DNA of 64,000 nucleotides from Acidipropionibacterium sp. (lineage in GTDB: Bacteria > Actinomycetota > Actinomycetes > Propionibacteriales > Propionibacteriaceae): positions 1-64,000 of the forward strand of contig JALCLH010000016.1 of assembly GCA_022647765.1 (NCBI GenBank), given 5' to 3'. Shown piece after piece: positions 37,641 through 48,128 of this stretch. Below the pieces are notes generated by a model. It worked only from the letters and a program-made list of their open reading frames with translations. It had not been told where the DNA came from and did no database searches. The stretch's first letter is position 1; the number at the start of each line of letters is the position of its first letter. The translations under genes and the position numbers were made by a program.

Positions 37641-40600
37641 CAGAACTGAACCTCCTGGCTGCGACGCCGGATCAGCGTCACCTCGTCGCGCTGGTTGCCG
37701 GTGGGACCGTAGTAGTTGAACGAGTAGCTCAGCTGGGCGTACCCGCCGATGAAGTGGCTGGGTTTGAGCATGATGCGGGTCAGCGAGTTGTGGATCCCGC
37801 CCCGCCTGCCCGAGCGCTCGCTCAGCGGGGTGTTCATGGTGCGCTCCTGGGCGTGGTACATGAACACCGTTCCCTCCGGGATGCGGTGGCTGACGATCGC
37901 GCGGGCATCGACGGTGCCATTGCGGTTGTAGGCCTCCACCCAGTCGTTGTCGGCCACCCCGACCTTCGCGGCGTCGGCCGGCGACATCCAGATCGTCTGG
38001 CCGCCGCGGCCCAGGGTGAGCATGTGCGGGTTGTCGAAGTACTGGGAGTGGATGGCCCACTTGTTGTGCGCGGTGATGAACCTCACCGCCACCTCGGCGA
38101 CCCCCGTCGCCGGACTGCCCGAGGTATCCGGCTGGCCGCTCCCCGTAGAGATGGGCGATGTCGAGCGGGGGACGGTAGACCGGCAGATTCTCCCCCATAT
38201 CGCGCATCCAGTCGTGATCCAGGTAGTAGTGCATCCGCCCGGTCAGGGTGTGCCAGGGCTTGTGGCGCTCCACATTGACCACGAAGGCCGAGTACCGCCG
38301 CCCGCCGTGCTCCGAGCCGGACCACTCCGGGGACGTGATGACCGGCCTGCGGCTGGGTGACGGTGTCGGAGAAGGTCACCCTGCGCTCCTGCGACCCGGA
38401 CGCCAGGTCCGCCATCGCGGTGCCGGTGCGCGCCTCCAGCTGGGTGAAACCGGCAGGTCGCCAGCCTCCCGTTGGTGGTGCCGGAGGTGGCCAGGATGGT
38501 GTCGGCGGCCTTGATGTCGGTGTCGACCAGCGGTCTGTCCTTCGCCGGCCCGAGGGTGGAGACGCCGTTGCGGTGCCTCAGCTGCTCGACCTCCTGATCG
38601 GGATGGAAGGTGACTCCCTTGGTCGCCATCCCGACCTTGTCGGTGAGTGGCCCGAGGGCGTCGAACTTGGCGCCGATCTGGGTGTAGTCGCGCTCCACCG
38701 GCACCAGCTTCGGCATCGTGACGCCCGGGATCCAGCGTCGCTCGCCGGTACCGGGATCGGTGATGCCGCCGGTGAGGCCGGCCGGATCGGTCATCTCGTC
38801 GGGGGTGTCGTGCATCAGCGGGGCGGCCACGACATCGGTGCGGGTGCCCAGGTGCTTCTCCGCCATCCCGGAGACCAGATGGGCCAGGGTCTGGAAGGTC
38901 TCGAAATCGGTGCGCGCCTCCCAGGGCGGGTCGACAGCCGCATTGAAGGAGTGCACGAAGGGGTGCATATCGGTGCTCGACAGATCGTGCTTCTCATACC
39001 AGGTGGCGGCCGGAAGAACGATATCGGAATGCAGCGTGGTGGACGTGTTGCGAAAATCGGCGGTCCACATCAGATCGAGTTTCCCGGCGGGAAGATCATC
39101 TCGCCATCGAATATCCTTGGGGCGCTGTTCCGGGGGCAGCTCGGCGGCATTGACATCGGAGTCGCAGCCCAGCATGTGGCGCAGGAAGAACTCGGTGCCC
39201 TTGGCGCTGGAGCCCAGCAGATTGGTGCGCCAGTTCGCCAGGATGCGCGGCCGGTTGGCCTCGGCGTCGGGATCCTGGCAGGCGAACCCGAGGGTCCCGG
39301 CGGCCAGCTGATCGGCGATGTAGGGGCCGGGCTTCTGTCCCGCGGCGGCGGCCTCGTCGGCCAGATCCAGGGGGTTGCGATCGAAGGTCGGGTAGCTCGG
39401 CGACCAGCCGCGCCTGGCCGAATCGACCAGGCAGTCGGCGGTGGTCCGCCCGGACAGAGTGCCGGCGCCCAGCGGGGAGGCGACCTTCTCGGCCCGGGCC
39501 CCGTCGTATCGCCACTGGTCGGTGGTGAGGTAGTACCAGGCGGTGGAGATCATCTGCCGGGCCGGGCGGGCCCAGTCCAGGGCGAAGGCGTAATTGGCCC
39601 ATCCGGTGAAGGGGCGTACCTTCTCCTGACCGACATAATGCGCCCAGCCGCCGCCGTTGACTCCCTGGGTGGCGCACATATTCGTCAATGACAGGAATGT
39701 CCGGTAGATCTCGTCGGCGTGGTAGAAATGGTTCACTCCGGCACCCATGATGATCATGGATCGCCCGCCCGATTCGATGGCGTTGAGGGCGAATTCCCGG
39801 CCGATCCGCTCGGCCGCGGCAGCCGGGACGCCGGTCAGCTCGGCCTGCCAGGCCGGGGTGCCGGGGGTGGTGGCGTCGTCATATCCGGTGGGCCAGTCCC
39901 CGGGCAGACCGTCGCGGCGCACCGCGTAGCGGGCCAGCAGCAGGTCGTAGACGGTGGTGACTAGCCTGCCCTCGACGCGTCTGGCCGGCACTCCGCGGCG
40001 CACGATCCCGGCGCCCAAGCTGGCCTGGTCGGGCGAGGCCGGCAGGTCGAAGCGCGGCATGGCGACCTCGACCGGCTCCCAGGAGTCGGTGTCCATGACG
40101 CTCATCACCGGGTCGACGCCGTCCAGATCGAGGTTCCAGTGGCCGGCCCCGGACTCGGAGAAGCGATCGGCCAGGGTGCCTCCGGGATCCTTCACGGAGC
40201 CGTCGGCCTCCATCACCAGGGGCCGGAAGGCCGGTCGATCGGGCCGGGTCTGCACCGAGACCTTGTCCGCGGTGAGGAACTTGCCGGGAATCTGCGCCCC
40301 GGCAGCGGCGGCGTCGGACCCCTGGTAGTCGTCGAGCTCGATGAGGAAGGGAGAGTCGGTGTAGCGCCGCATGTAGTCCAGGAACATCGGCTCGCGGCGC
40401 CCGACGTGGAACTCGGAGAGGATGACGTGGCCCATTGCCATCGCCAGCGCCCCGTCGGTGCCGGGCTGCAGCCGCAGCCACTCGTCGGCGAATTTCGTGT
40501 TGTCGGCGTAGTCCGGGCTCACCACCACGACCTTCGTGCCGTGGTAGCGGGCCTCGGTCATGAAGTGGGCGTCGGGGGTGCGGGTGACCGGGACGTTGGA

Positions 40601-41396
40601 GCCCCACATGATGAGGTACTGCGAGTTGAACCAGTCCCCGGACTCGGGCACGTCGGTCTGATCCCCGAAGACCTGCGGGCTGGCCGGCGGCAGGTCGGCG
40701 TACCAGTCGTAGAAGCTGAGCATGGTGCCGCCGAGCAGTTCGGTGAACCGGGAGCCGGCCCCATACGAGATCATCGACATGGCGGGGATGACGGAGAATC
40801 CGGCGATCCTGTCCGGCCCGTATGCCTTGATCGTGTGGACATAGGCGGCGGCGATCATCTGGGTGGCCTCCTCCCAGGACACCCTCACCATTCCCGCCGT
40901 GGCCCCGTGCGCTCTTGTAGGCGCGGACCAGGTCCCGGGTCGGAGACCGACCGGCGGCCCAGGCGTCGACCGGGTCGCCGAGCTCGGCCAGCTTGTCCCG
41001 CCAGCCGTCGAGCAGCACCGAGCGCACATAGGGGTGGCGGATCCGCGTCGGGGAGTACTCGTACCAGCTGAACGCGGCCCCGCGGGGGCATCCGCGCGGC
41101 TCGTACTCGGGCATGTCCGGGCCGGTTGTCGGATAGTCGGTCTCCTGGGACTCCCAGGTGATGATCCCGTCCTTGACGTAGATCTTCCAGGAACAGGATC
41201 CGGTGCAGTTGACGCCGTGGGTCGAGCGCACCACCTTGTCGTAGGACCAGCGCTGCCGGTAGAAGACGTCGGCCTGCCGTCCACCCTCCAGATGGAGCTG
41301 GCGGGTGTCGGGCGAGGCCTTGCCGCGACGCAGCCAGCTGCCCATCCGGAGCAGGGCCGAGGGCTTCTGCCCGGAACTCGTCGAACTCGTCGTCAT
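37640..41396 (-). CDS. narG: Respiratory nitrate reductase alpha subunit NarG (four frameshifts)
   Basis: Catalytic molybdenum subunit reducing nitrate to nitrite on the cytoplasmic face. The N-terminal cluster motif HGVNCTGSCSWKIYVKDG and CPRGAAFSWYEYSP are clear; the central bulk is one long open frame. Single extra bases at 40891-40892, 38452-38453, 38346-38347 and about 38125 break it. Correcting all four gives 1250 residues, the usual size, ending VTLIRRRSQEVQF. The ATG at 41396 has AAGGAG upstream. As written the gene would give only fragments, so either the sequence contains errors or the strain cannot respire nitrate. Confidence 0.9.
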
Positions 41397-41437
41397 GAGA
41401 TCTCCTTGTCAGCCTCGGTGGTGTCAGCCCGTGCCGG

Positions 41438-42760
41438 TCAGCCCGGGAACGGAGCCCTGGGGCGGGCGTACTGGAACCAGCAGACCACCGAGCAGAGCAG
41501 GCAGAAGGCGGCGCAGATCCAGAACCAGGTCGCCGCCGCCATCCCGGACAGCGCCACCCCGATGACGAAGGGACCGAAGCAGCCGATCGCCGCGGTGAAC
41601 CCGATCGCCCCGCCGGCCTGACGGCCGGGCATGATCATCGGCATCTGCTTGAAGGTGCCGGCATTGCCGATGCCGGCGAAGAAGAACATGGCGAGCATGC
41701 CCCACAGGAAGAAGGTGAACTGGCCGGGAGCGGTCGGCTTGAGGAAGAGGGCGCAGAAGGCGAGGGTCAGCGTCATCCCGACCCCCGACACGAAGGTCCA
41801 GATCGCTCCGCCGAAGCGGTCGCACAGCGGGCCCCAGGCCACCCTCACCAGACAGCCGATGAGCGGTCCGAGGAAGGCGTAGGTGGCGCCGGCCGGGAGG
41901 TTCGAGAACTTTCCGGCGAGGCTGGAAGCATCCCCGAAGGTGTTGTTGATGAGCAGCCCGAACTGAGCGCTGAAACCGCTGAACAACCCGAAGGTCATGA
42001 CGTACATGAGAGTCATGACCCAGGTGTTGGGGTTGGAGAAGATGTCGATCTGCTGACGGAAGTTGGCCTTTACCGGCACATCCTTGAGCAGGGCGAAGGC
42101 CAGGATCGCCGCCAGGATGGTCCACGGGACGAAGACGATGGCGGCGTTGTGCACCCACAGAGGGTTGGCGCCGGCGTGCTCGGGGGCGACCCAGGTGAGG
42201 CCGAGCAGGCCGAATCCCATCAGCCAGGGCCCGAGCAGCTGGATGATCGACATGCCGAGGTTCCCGACGCCGGCCTGAATGCCCAGCGCGGTGCCCACCT
42301 TGCGCTTGGGGAAGAAGTAGCCGGTCGAGGGCATGTAGCCGGAGAAGGACCCGCCGCCGATGCCGCACAGGAAGGACAGCACCAGCAGCGTGCCGTAGCC
42401 GGTCGAGGTGTTCTGGACCGCGAAGAACCAGCCGAGCATCGGGATGAGGTAGAGCAGGGAGCTGATTCCCACCAGCTTGCGGGTGCCGATGACCGGTGGC
42501 AGGAACATGTAGACCAGCCGGATCAGCCCGCCCGACAGGCCGGGCATCGCCGTCAGCCAGTACAGCTGGGATTTCGTGAGGTGGAAGCCGATGGCGTTGA
42601 GCTTGGGGGCGATGGCGCTCACCAGGAACCAGACGCAGAAGGCGATGATGAGTGAGAAGGTCGAGACGATGAGGGTGCGCCAGGCCAGGCGGGAGTCCCA
42701 GTTCCCCTCCGGGTCCCAGTTCTCCACGACATGGCGCGATGGCGCTGTTGCTGTGCTCAC
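41438..42760 (-). CDS. narK: Nitrate/nitrite transporter NarK
   Basis: A 440-residue major facilitator family protein with about 12 helices, importing nitrate and/or exporting nitrite. The nitrate-porter signature GIGGGSFSGYMPSTGYFFPK and the second nitrate motif AGIGNAGTFKQMPMIMP are present. It starts at a GTG with GGAGGG upstream. First gene of the run narK-narGHJI-regulator-moaADE-moeA-moaC, 41 bp ahead of narG. The frame is intact. Confidence 0.95.
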   Translation of the reverse strand: MSTATAPSRHVVENWDPEGNWDSRLAWRTLIVSTFSLIIAFCVWFLVSAIAPKLNAIGFHLTKSQLYWLTAMPGLSGGLIRLVYMFLPPVIGTRKLVGISSLLYLIPMLGWFFAVQNTSTGYGTLLVLSFLCGIGGGSFSGYMPSTGYFFPKRKVGTALGIQAGVGNLGMSIIQLLGPWLMGFGLLGLTWVAPEHAGANPLWVHNAAIVFVPWTILAAILAFALLKDVPVKANFRQQIDIFSNPNTWVMTLMYVMTFGLFSGFSAQFGLLINNTFGDASSLAGKFSNLPAGATYAFLGPLIGCLVRVAWGPLCDRFGGAIWTFVSGVGMTLTLAFCALFLKPTAPGQFTFFLWGMLAMFFFAGIGNAGTFKQMPMIMPGRQAGGAIGFTAAIGCFGPFVIGVALSGMAAATWFWICAAFCLLCSVVCWFQYARPRAPFPG

Positions 42761-42783
42761 GAACTCTCTTTCCCTCCGTGAAG

Positions 42784-42884
42784 GGTTAACCAGGTTTTTA
42801 CCGGAACTTACCAGGGAAAAATTTCAGGCGTGTGACAAGGGGACACGACGGTGCGTCTCGGTATCTCTATTTGCCACGGTTAAC
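42784..42884. promoter_or_regulatory. Divergent promoter region with two GGTTAAC operator-like motifs
   Basis: The 166-bp gap between narK (minus) and the cysteine-rich regulator (plus) is AT-richer than its surroundings. It contains a perfect palindrome GGTTAACC at 42784-42791 and a near copy GGTTAAC at 42878-42884, about 94 bp apart and each close to one of the two starts. A TATATT box follows the second motif on the plus strand. The pair is a good candidate for the binding sites of the adjacent regulator. The link is inferred from position only. Confidence 0.4.
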
Positions 42885-42926
42885 TGTGATATATTCATGT
42901 CATCACCCACCGGACGGAGGCGAATC

Positions 42927-43670
42927 ATGGCAGACCGTGGCAACGAGGGACTTCGGGCGGAGCCCGGGTCGCGCCGTTCGCTCAGCCGTGCGGAGCTGCT
43001 GGAGGTACTGGGACGGGAAGGCGCGTGCACCGTGTCGATGCTGGCAGCGCGCACCGGGCTGCACGAGAACACGATTCGGGGACACCTGGACCGTCTGCTC
43101 GCAGGAGGCCGGGTAATACGCGCCACGGAAAGGCCGACCGGCCGTGGACGGCCGAGCAAGGTCTACCGGCTGGCCGGCACCGACCCCTCCGAACCGGGCG
43201 AGGCCGTCGAGCGCGACAGGCCGCAGTTGACGGCCCGCGCTGCGGCTATTCGCGCGGAGGTCCTGGGTCGCCTCGTGTGCGGATACGGAGCCGGAGCAGA
43301 CGACGTGACGGCGGCCGCCGTCGGCGACGGGGCGCAGATGGCCCGGACGATTCCCCTTCCCCCGATCTCCGGCGAGGATCCGCAGCGCCGCCAGTTCAAT
43401 ACCGTCCTGGCCCAGCTCGAGGACTCGGGTTTCGCACCTCATCCCGACCCCGACGGCATGACCGTGAACCTGTGGGGATGCCCGGTACGCGACCTGGCCT
43501 CCGGGCGCACCGAGGTGATCTGCGCCATGCACCTGGGGATGGAACGCGAACTCGCCCAGCGCGCCGGGGGTCCGCTGGAGGTCGAGTCCCTGTGCCCGTT
43601 CGTGGGCCCGCGGCAGTGCCGTCTCCGCCTCACACACACGAACAGCCCCTCCGGGCCGCCCGGCAGGTGA
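42927..43670 (+). CDS. HTH regulator with a C-terminal cysteine cluster, probable iron-sulfur sensor
   Basis: A 247-residue regulator. The N-terminal winged helix (LSRAELLEVLGREGACTVSM, then HENTIRGHLDRLLAGGRV with a GRGRPSKVYRL wing) is ArsR/SufR-like. The C-terminus has cysteines spaced as in SufR-type cluster proteins: GCPVRDL, VICAMHLGM, SLCPFVGPRQC. It may bind a redox- or NO-sensitive cluster and control the divergent nar operon. The ATG at 42927 has GGAGG at good spacing, so a longer reading is rejected. Confidence 0.75.
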   Translation: MADRGNEGLRAEPGSRRSLSRAELLEVLGREGACTVSMLAARTGLHENTIRGHLDRLLAGGRVIRATERPTGRGRPSKVYRLAGTDPSEPGEAVERDRPQLTARAAAIRAEVLGRLVCGYGAGADDVTAAAVGDGAQMARTIPLPPISGEDPQRRQFNTVLAQLEDSGFAPHPDPDGMTVNLWGCPVRDLASGRTEVICAMHLGMERELAQRAGGPLEVESLCPFVGPRQCRLRLTHTNSPSGPPGR

Positions 43671-43749
43671 CAAGCCTGCGGCCCGTGCCCCGTCCCGGGG
43701 TGCCGGGCCACCCTCTTCTCATTCTCCAAGACAAGCCAAGGAGGCCCTC

Positions 43750-44388
43750 ATGGTGACACTGTCACGCATCTACACCCGGACCGGCGACCACGGTTCGACC
43801 CGACTCGCCGACGGAACGATCACCACCAAGACCGGCCCACGCGTGGAGGCCTACGGCTCGGTCGACGCCGCCAACACCACGATCGGCCTGGCACTCGCGT
43901 TTGATGCCGGAAAGATCCTTCCCGAGCGCATACGGCATGCCCTGAGCCTGATCCAGAACGAACTGTTCGACGTCGGATCCGACCTCGCCTCGCCGCTGGT
44001 CACCCGGCCCAGATTCGAGCCGGTCCGCATGGAGCAGCGCTCCATCGACCGTCTGGAGGCCTGGTGCGACGAGTTCGGCGGGCCGCTGCCCACCCTGAAC
44101 TCGTTCATCCTGCCCGGCGGCAACCCGGTCGGCGCCCAACTGCATGTGGCCAGGACCGCCGTCCGAAGCGCCGAGCGGGCCGCATGGAGAGCGGTCGAGG
44201 CCTACGGCACCGACATCGTGGACAACGCGGAATCGGAGGCCCGGGAAGGCGGCGTCGATGAACTGGCCATCACATATCTCAACCGCCTGTCGGACCTGCT
44301 GTTCATCCTCGCCAGAGTCGCCAACAGAGCCGACGACCGGGACGCCGATGAGGTGCTGTGGATACCCGCCGGCCATCGCGACGAGTAA
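43750..44388 (+). CDS. Corrinoid adenosyltransferase, PduO type
   Basis: Transfers the adenosyl group of ATP to cob(I)alamin to make coenzyme B12; 212 residues. The N-terminal ATP loop YTRTGDHGSTRLADG, then VEAYGSVDAANTTIGLA, IQNELFDVGSDLA, and the C-terminal RTAVRSAERAAWRAVE and YLNRLSDLLFILAR are all conserved. An AAGGAGG site precedes the ATG. It lies 79 bp after the cysteine-rich regulator on the same strand and may be co-transcribed. A B12 gene is unexpected inside a nitrate/molybdenum block. Confidence 0.93.
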   Translation: MVTLSRIYTRTGDHGSTRLADGTITTKTGPRVEAYGSVDAANTTIGLALAFDAGKILPERIRHALSLIQNELFDVGSDLASPLVTRPRFEPVRMEQRSIDRLEAWCDEFGGPLPTLNSFILPGGNPVGAQLHVARTAVRSAERAAWRAVEAYGTDIVDNAESEAREGGVDELAITYLNRLSDLLFILARVANRADDRDADEVLWIPAGHRDE

Positions 44389-44613
44389 TGAGCCCCTTGG
44401 AGCGGATCACCTGAGGCGAGTGGCCGAACGCTCCGTGGCGGGTGGGTTCAGCCCGGCTGTCTCTGCTGTCAGACGATCTCTTCGACGATCCGCCGGATAT
44501 GGATCTCGGCGGCATCCAGGCAGGGAATCGGCGAGCCGGGAGCGCTCCCCCGCACCGGCCAGTTCGTTCGTCTGCTCACCAACTTCCTGCCCGATCCCAG
44601 ACCAGCCGAGGGC

Positions 44614-45652
44614 TTACGCAGCCGAAGGGGCGAAGTTCTCCACCACGACCCGCTCGGCGGGCAGGCCCGCCTGCGCCGCGATCTTCTTGGTGGCGGCCAC
44701 CATTCCGGGCGGGCCGCAGGCATAGATGTCCGGGGCATCGGAAGCCTCGGCCAGCGCCTCTGCCAGATGGTCGGTCGGTCTGCCGACCGGGCCCCGCCAG
44801 CCGTTCGACGGATGCCCGACGACCACCTCGTAGCGGAATCCGGGCAGCTGCCCGACCAGGGCGTCCAGTACCTCGGTGCCGAAGATCTCAGCCTCGGTGT
44901 GCACCCCGAACCACAGACGGCTCGACTGCGGCTCGCCCCACTCGGCCATTCGCTCCAGCATCGACAGCAGCGGTGACAGACCGGTGCCCCCGGCGATGAA
45001 CCAGCGCGGCCGGATTCCGGTATCGCGGAGCCCGAAGGCGCCCTGGGGCCCTCGAACCGCCAGCCTCTGCCCGGGTTCGACCCTGCGCAGGAACCCGGGA
45101 GAACTCGCCTCCGGCGCGCAGTTTGATGAAGAACCGGGCGAGGCCGTCCCAGTTGGGTGTGTTCGCCAAGGAGTACGAGCGGCGCGAGGCTGTGCCCGGG
45201 ATCGTCAGCTCCAGGAACTGGCCGGGATCGAACTCGCATCCGGCGCCGTTCTCGTCGGCCTCCAGGGTCAGATCCAGCCGGATCGTGTCGGCGGCCGCCT
45301 CGGTGACCGCAGTGACGACGGCCGTGCGCTCGGGGATCCTCCCCGAGATGATCCGGCCCTGCTCGTAGGGAAGCGCGATGGTGAGCGGGCCGTGGGCGTA
45401 GGTCCGGCACAGCAGCACCTCGCCACGGCCCGCGGCGTCGTCGTCCAGCACCGTGCTGGCATGGTCACCGAGTTCATAGTCACCGACCGCGCGGGCATGG
45501 CAGGCCCCGCAGTTGCCCGCCCTGCAGGACGAGGGCAGCAGCATGCCGGCATCCTCGGCAGCCTCGATGATCGACTCGCCGGCACCGCTGCGCAGATCCA
45601 GATGGGCCCCGTCGGCGGTGGTCAGCGAATGGGTCCAGGTCGCGGCGCTCAT
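44614..45652 (-). CDS. hcr: Hcp reductase Hcr-like: 2Fe-2S ferredoxin fused to FAD/NAD(P)H reductase (one frameshift)
   Basis: NAD(P)H-dependent reductase that probably feeds electrons to Hcp. The N-terminal plant-type ferredoxin domain has [17 protein letters not shown] (residues 42-58) and a fourth cysteine in [10 protein letters not shown]. The FAD domain follows ([14 protein letters not shown]), then an NAD-binding domain with [15 protein letters not shown] and [11 protein letters not shown]. An extra base at 45094-45096 breaks the frame; corrected, it reads [20 protein letters not shown] and ends FAPSAA at 44614, 345 residues. The ATG overlaps the hcp stop by 4 bp. The ferredoxin-first order is unlike E. 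coli Hcr. Confidence 0.85.
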
Positions 45653-47322
45653 GCGACGGCCCCCGCCAGGGCCTGATGAAGATCGGCGATCGGGTCGTCG
45701 CCGATGAGATGCAGACCGAAGCGCTCGACGACGATCTGGATGGCCGCCGGGGTGAGGAAGGCCGGCAGAGTGGGCCCCAGGTTGATGTTGCGGATTCCCA
45801 GGGCCAGCAAGGTCAGCAGCACCGCCACAGCCTTCTGCTCGAACCAGGAGAGCACCATCGTCAGCGGAAGGTCGTTGACCTCGCAGCCCAGCCCATCGGC
45901 CAACCCCATCGCGATCCGCACCGCCGAGTAGGAGTCGTTGCACTGACCGACGTCCAGCAGCCTCGGCAGCCCGATGAGCGTGCCGAAGTCCAGGTCGTTG
46001 AACCGGTACTTGGCGCAGCCCATCGTGAGGATCAGCGTGTCGTCGGGCGTGGCCTGGGCGTACTCGCGGAAGTAGTTGCGGCCCGGCGAGGCGCCGTCGC
46101 AGCCTCCCATCACGAAGATGTGCGTCAACTGTCCGGTGCGCACGGCGTCGAGCACCTCGTCGGACAGTTCGAGGACCGCCCGGTGACCGAATCCGACCGG
46201 GATGGACTTCTCCGGCACGGTCTCGGGGAAACCCGGCAGGGCGCGGGCAGCCCTGATGACCTCGGAGAAATCGTGGTCGACGATATGGCGCACACCGGGC
46301 CAGCCGACCGGTCCGTTGGTGAAGATCTGGTGCTTATAGGCCTGCCGGGGCTCGATCATGCAGTTACTGGTCATGACGATCGGCCCCGGGAAGTTCGCGA
46401 AGTCGACCTGCTGATCCTGCCAGGCGCCGCCGTAGTTCCCCACCAGATTCGGATAGCGGCGCAGCTCGGGGTAGCCGTGGGCCGGCAGCATCTCGCCGTG
46501 GGTGTAGACGTTGATGCCGGTTCCCTCGGTCTGTTCCAGCAGGGCCTTCAGCCCCGGGAAGTCGTGGCCCGAGATGAGGATCGCGTGGCCCGCCACCGGG
46601 GTGGTGCGCACCAGGGTGGGGGACGGCGTCCCGAAGGAGCCGCTGTTGGCGCGATTGAGCATGTCCAGCACCGCCAGATTCGTGCGGCCCAGGCCGAGGG
46701 CGTGCTCGAGCAGGTCCTCGATGCCGGACGGGTCGGTGCCCAGGTAGACCAGGGCGTCCTCGACATCCTTGAAGACCGCCGGGTCGGTGTACCCCATGAC
46801 GGCGGCGTGGTGGATGTAGGCGCAGATCCCCTTCAACCCGTAGAGGTTGAGGGCTCGCAGGCCAATGACGTCGGGGCCCACCTCCTCGACCCCGGCCAGA
46901 ATCCCCCGCGACGCGGCCTGCTCAATGAGGCCGTCCGTGGTGCCGGCCGGAACGAAGGCGGCCGGGCCGGTGAGGATCTGGGGCTTGACGCCGGCGTCCG
47001 CGGCGGCCCGCTCGTAGCGGGCCTTGAGACGGATTCTGAGCTTCTCGGCCTGCCGGATGAGCTCGACGAACCGGGCCTGGCTGAAGTTGACATTGGTGAG
47101 CGTGGTGAACATCGCCAGGGCCAGGAAGCCCGCCGCCTCGTCGTCGCCAGCACCGAGGCTGCGAGCATGGGCGGCGTAGTCGGCGACGCCCTTGAGCTGG
47201 TAGATCAGCAGATCCTGCAGAGCCGACGTCGGCTCGTCCTTGCCGCAGGTGCCGCGGATCAGCGAGCATCCCGGGATCGGGCCCGAGCGATCGGCCTGCT
47301 CGCACTGGTAGCAGAACATCAT
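45649..47322 (-). CDS. hcp: Hybrid cluster protein (hydroxylamine/NO reductase)
   Basis: A 557-residue hybrid-cluster protein that reduces NO or hydroxylamine under anaerobic conditions. The N-terminal cluster cysteines FCYQCEQ, then [11 protein letters not shown], indicate the short-spaced 4Fe-4S arrangement. Hybrid-cluster ligands are visible in [40 protein letters not shown] and [11 protein letters not shown]. Adjacent ATGs (47322, 47319) could each start it. It partners hcr directly downstream. Its place beside nitrate reductase fits detoxification of NO arising from nitrite. The frame is intact. Confidence 0.96.
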   Translation of the reverse strand: MMFCYQCEQADRSGPIPGCSLIRGTCGKDEPTSALQDLLIYQLKGVADYAAHARSLGAGDDEAAGFLALAMFTTLTNVNFSQARFVELIRQAEKLRIRLKARYERAAADAGVKPQILTGPAAFVPAGTTDGLIEQAASRGILAGVEEVGPDVIGLRALNLYGLKGICAYIHHAAVMGYTDPAVFKDVEDALVYLGTDPSGIEDLLEHALGLGRTNLAVLDMLNRANSGSFGTPSPTLVRTTPVAGHAILISGHDFPGLKALLEQTEGTGINVYTHGEMLPAHGYPELRRYPNLVGNYGGAWQDQQVDFANFPGPIVMTSNCMIEPRQAYKHQIFTNGPVGWPGVRHIVDHDFSEVIRAARALPGFPETVPEKSIPVGFGHRAVLELSDEVLDAVRTGQLTHIFVMGGCDGASPGRNYFREYAQATPDDTLILTMGCAKYRFNDLDFGTLIGLPRLLDVGQCNDSYSAVRIAMGLADGLGCEVNDLPLTMVLSWFEQKAVAVLLTLLALGIRNINLGPTLPAFLTPAAIQIVVERFGLHLIGDDPIADLHQALAGAVA

Positions 47323-47467
47323 GCATTCCCTTCCCCGGCCGGGGCCTTCCCCGCCCCGTCAGGTTTTTGACTAGTTAATCACTGTTATTCGTCGCCAGTC
47401 TAGGTAACGCCCTTTGCCGAGCTCGCTCGGGGGTGCGGCCAAGCGAATCCGAGGCATGATCGGTTCC

Positions 47468-48126
47468 ATGACGACTCCTCGTATCGATGCCGTGGTCCTG
47501 GCCGGTGGCACCGCGGAGCGGCTCGGTGGCGTCTCGAAGGCGGACCTGATGCTGGGCGGGAAGCGACTGCTCGATCTCGTGCTGGAATCGATCCGAGAGC
47601 TTCGGAAAGAGCGCGCCGGGCACGACGTCGTCGTCGCCCCCTCCTCGGTGCTGGTGCCCGAGCCTGCTCTGCGGACCATGGAGAATCCGCCCGGATCCGG
47701 CCCACTGGCCGGGATCGGGAAAGGCCTGAGCGTGCTGCCCAGGCCTTTCCGGCCACGCTATCGGGACCCGACGACAGCCTGGTGCTGGTGTGCGCAGTGG
47801 ACACGCCGGGGATCGGCACCTGGGCACCCGCACTGTTGGACGCCCTGGCGTCGGAGCCTGACGAGGCCGATGATGCCGGGGCGGTCGCCCTGGGCGGCGA
47901 GCCCGAGCCCTTCCGTCAGTATCTGGAGGGGATCTACCGGCGTCGCGCCCTCTCGCAGGTATTGAGCGCTGTCGGGAGCCTCGGCAATCGATCCGTGCGC
48001 GGAGTGCTGTCGCGGCTCAGTCTGGTCGAAGTGCCGGTCGACTCAGACTCCTGCCGGGATCTGGACACCCCCGAGGATCTCGCCTGGTGGCGGAACCGGG
48101 TCTCGGGAGGCATCACGACAGGCTGA
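47468..48126 (+). CDS. mobA: Molybdenum cofactor guanylyltransferase-like NTP transferase MobA (one frameshift)
   Basis: Nucleotidyltransferase predicted to attach GMP to molybdopterin, making the dinucleotide cofactor NarG needs. The N-terminal LAGGTAERLGGVSKADLML is the GTP-binding signature and PGSGPLAGIGKGLSVL follows. A missing base in the CCC run 47738-47740 shifts the frame. Restored, it reads AFPATLSGPDDSLVLVCAVD and continues to the stop at 48126, about 219 residues. It is convergent with the MogA-like gene, with only 2 bp between stops. Confidence 0.82.
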
Positions 48127-48128
48127 TC

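Noticed and set aside
44389..44613. Possible small gene downstream of hcr (minus strand, ending IHIRRIVEEIV at 44469)
   Set aside because: It reads as coding only in its last 30 or so codons, has no start or ribosome site, and its frame is otherwise an hcr shadow. It may be a gene remnant but cannot be supported.
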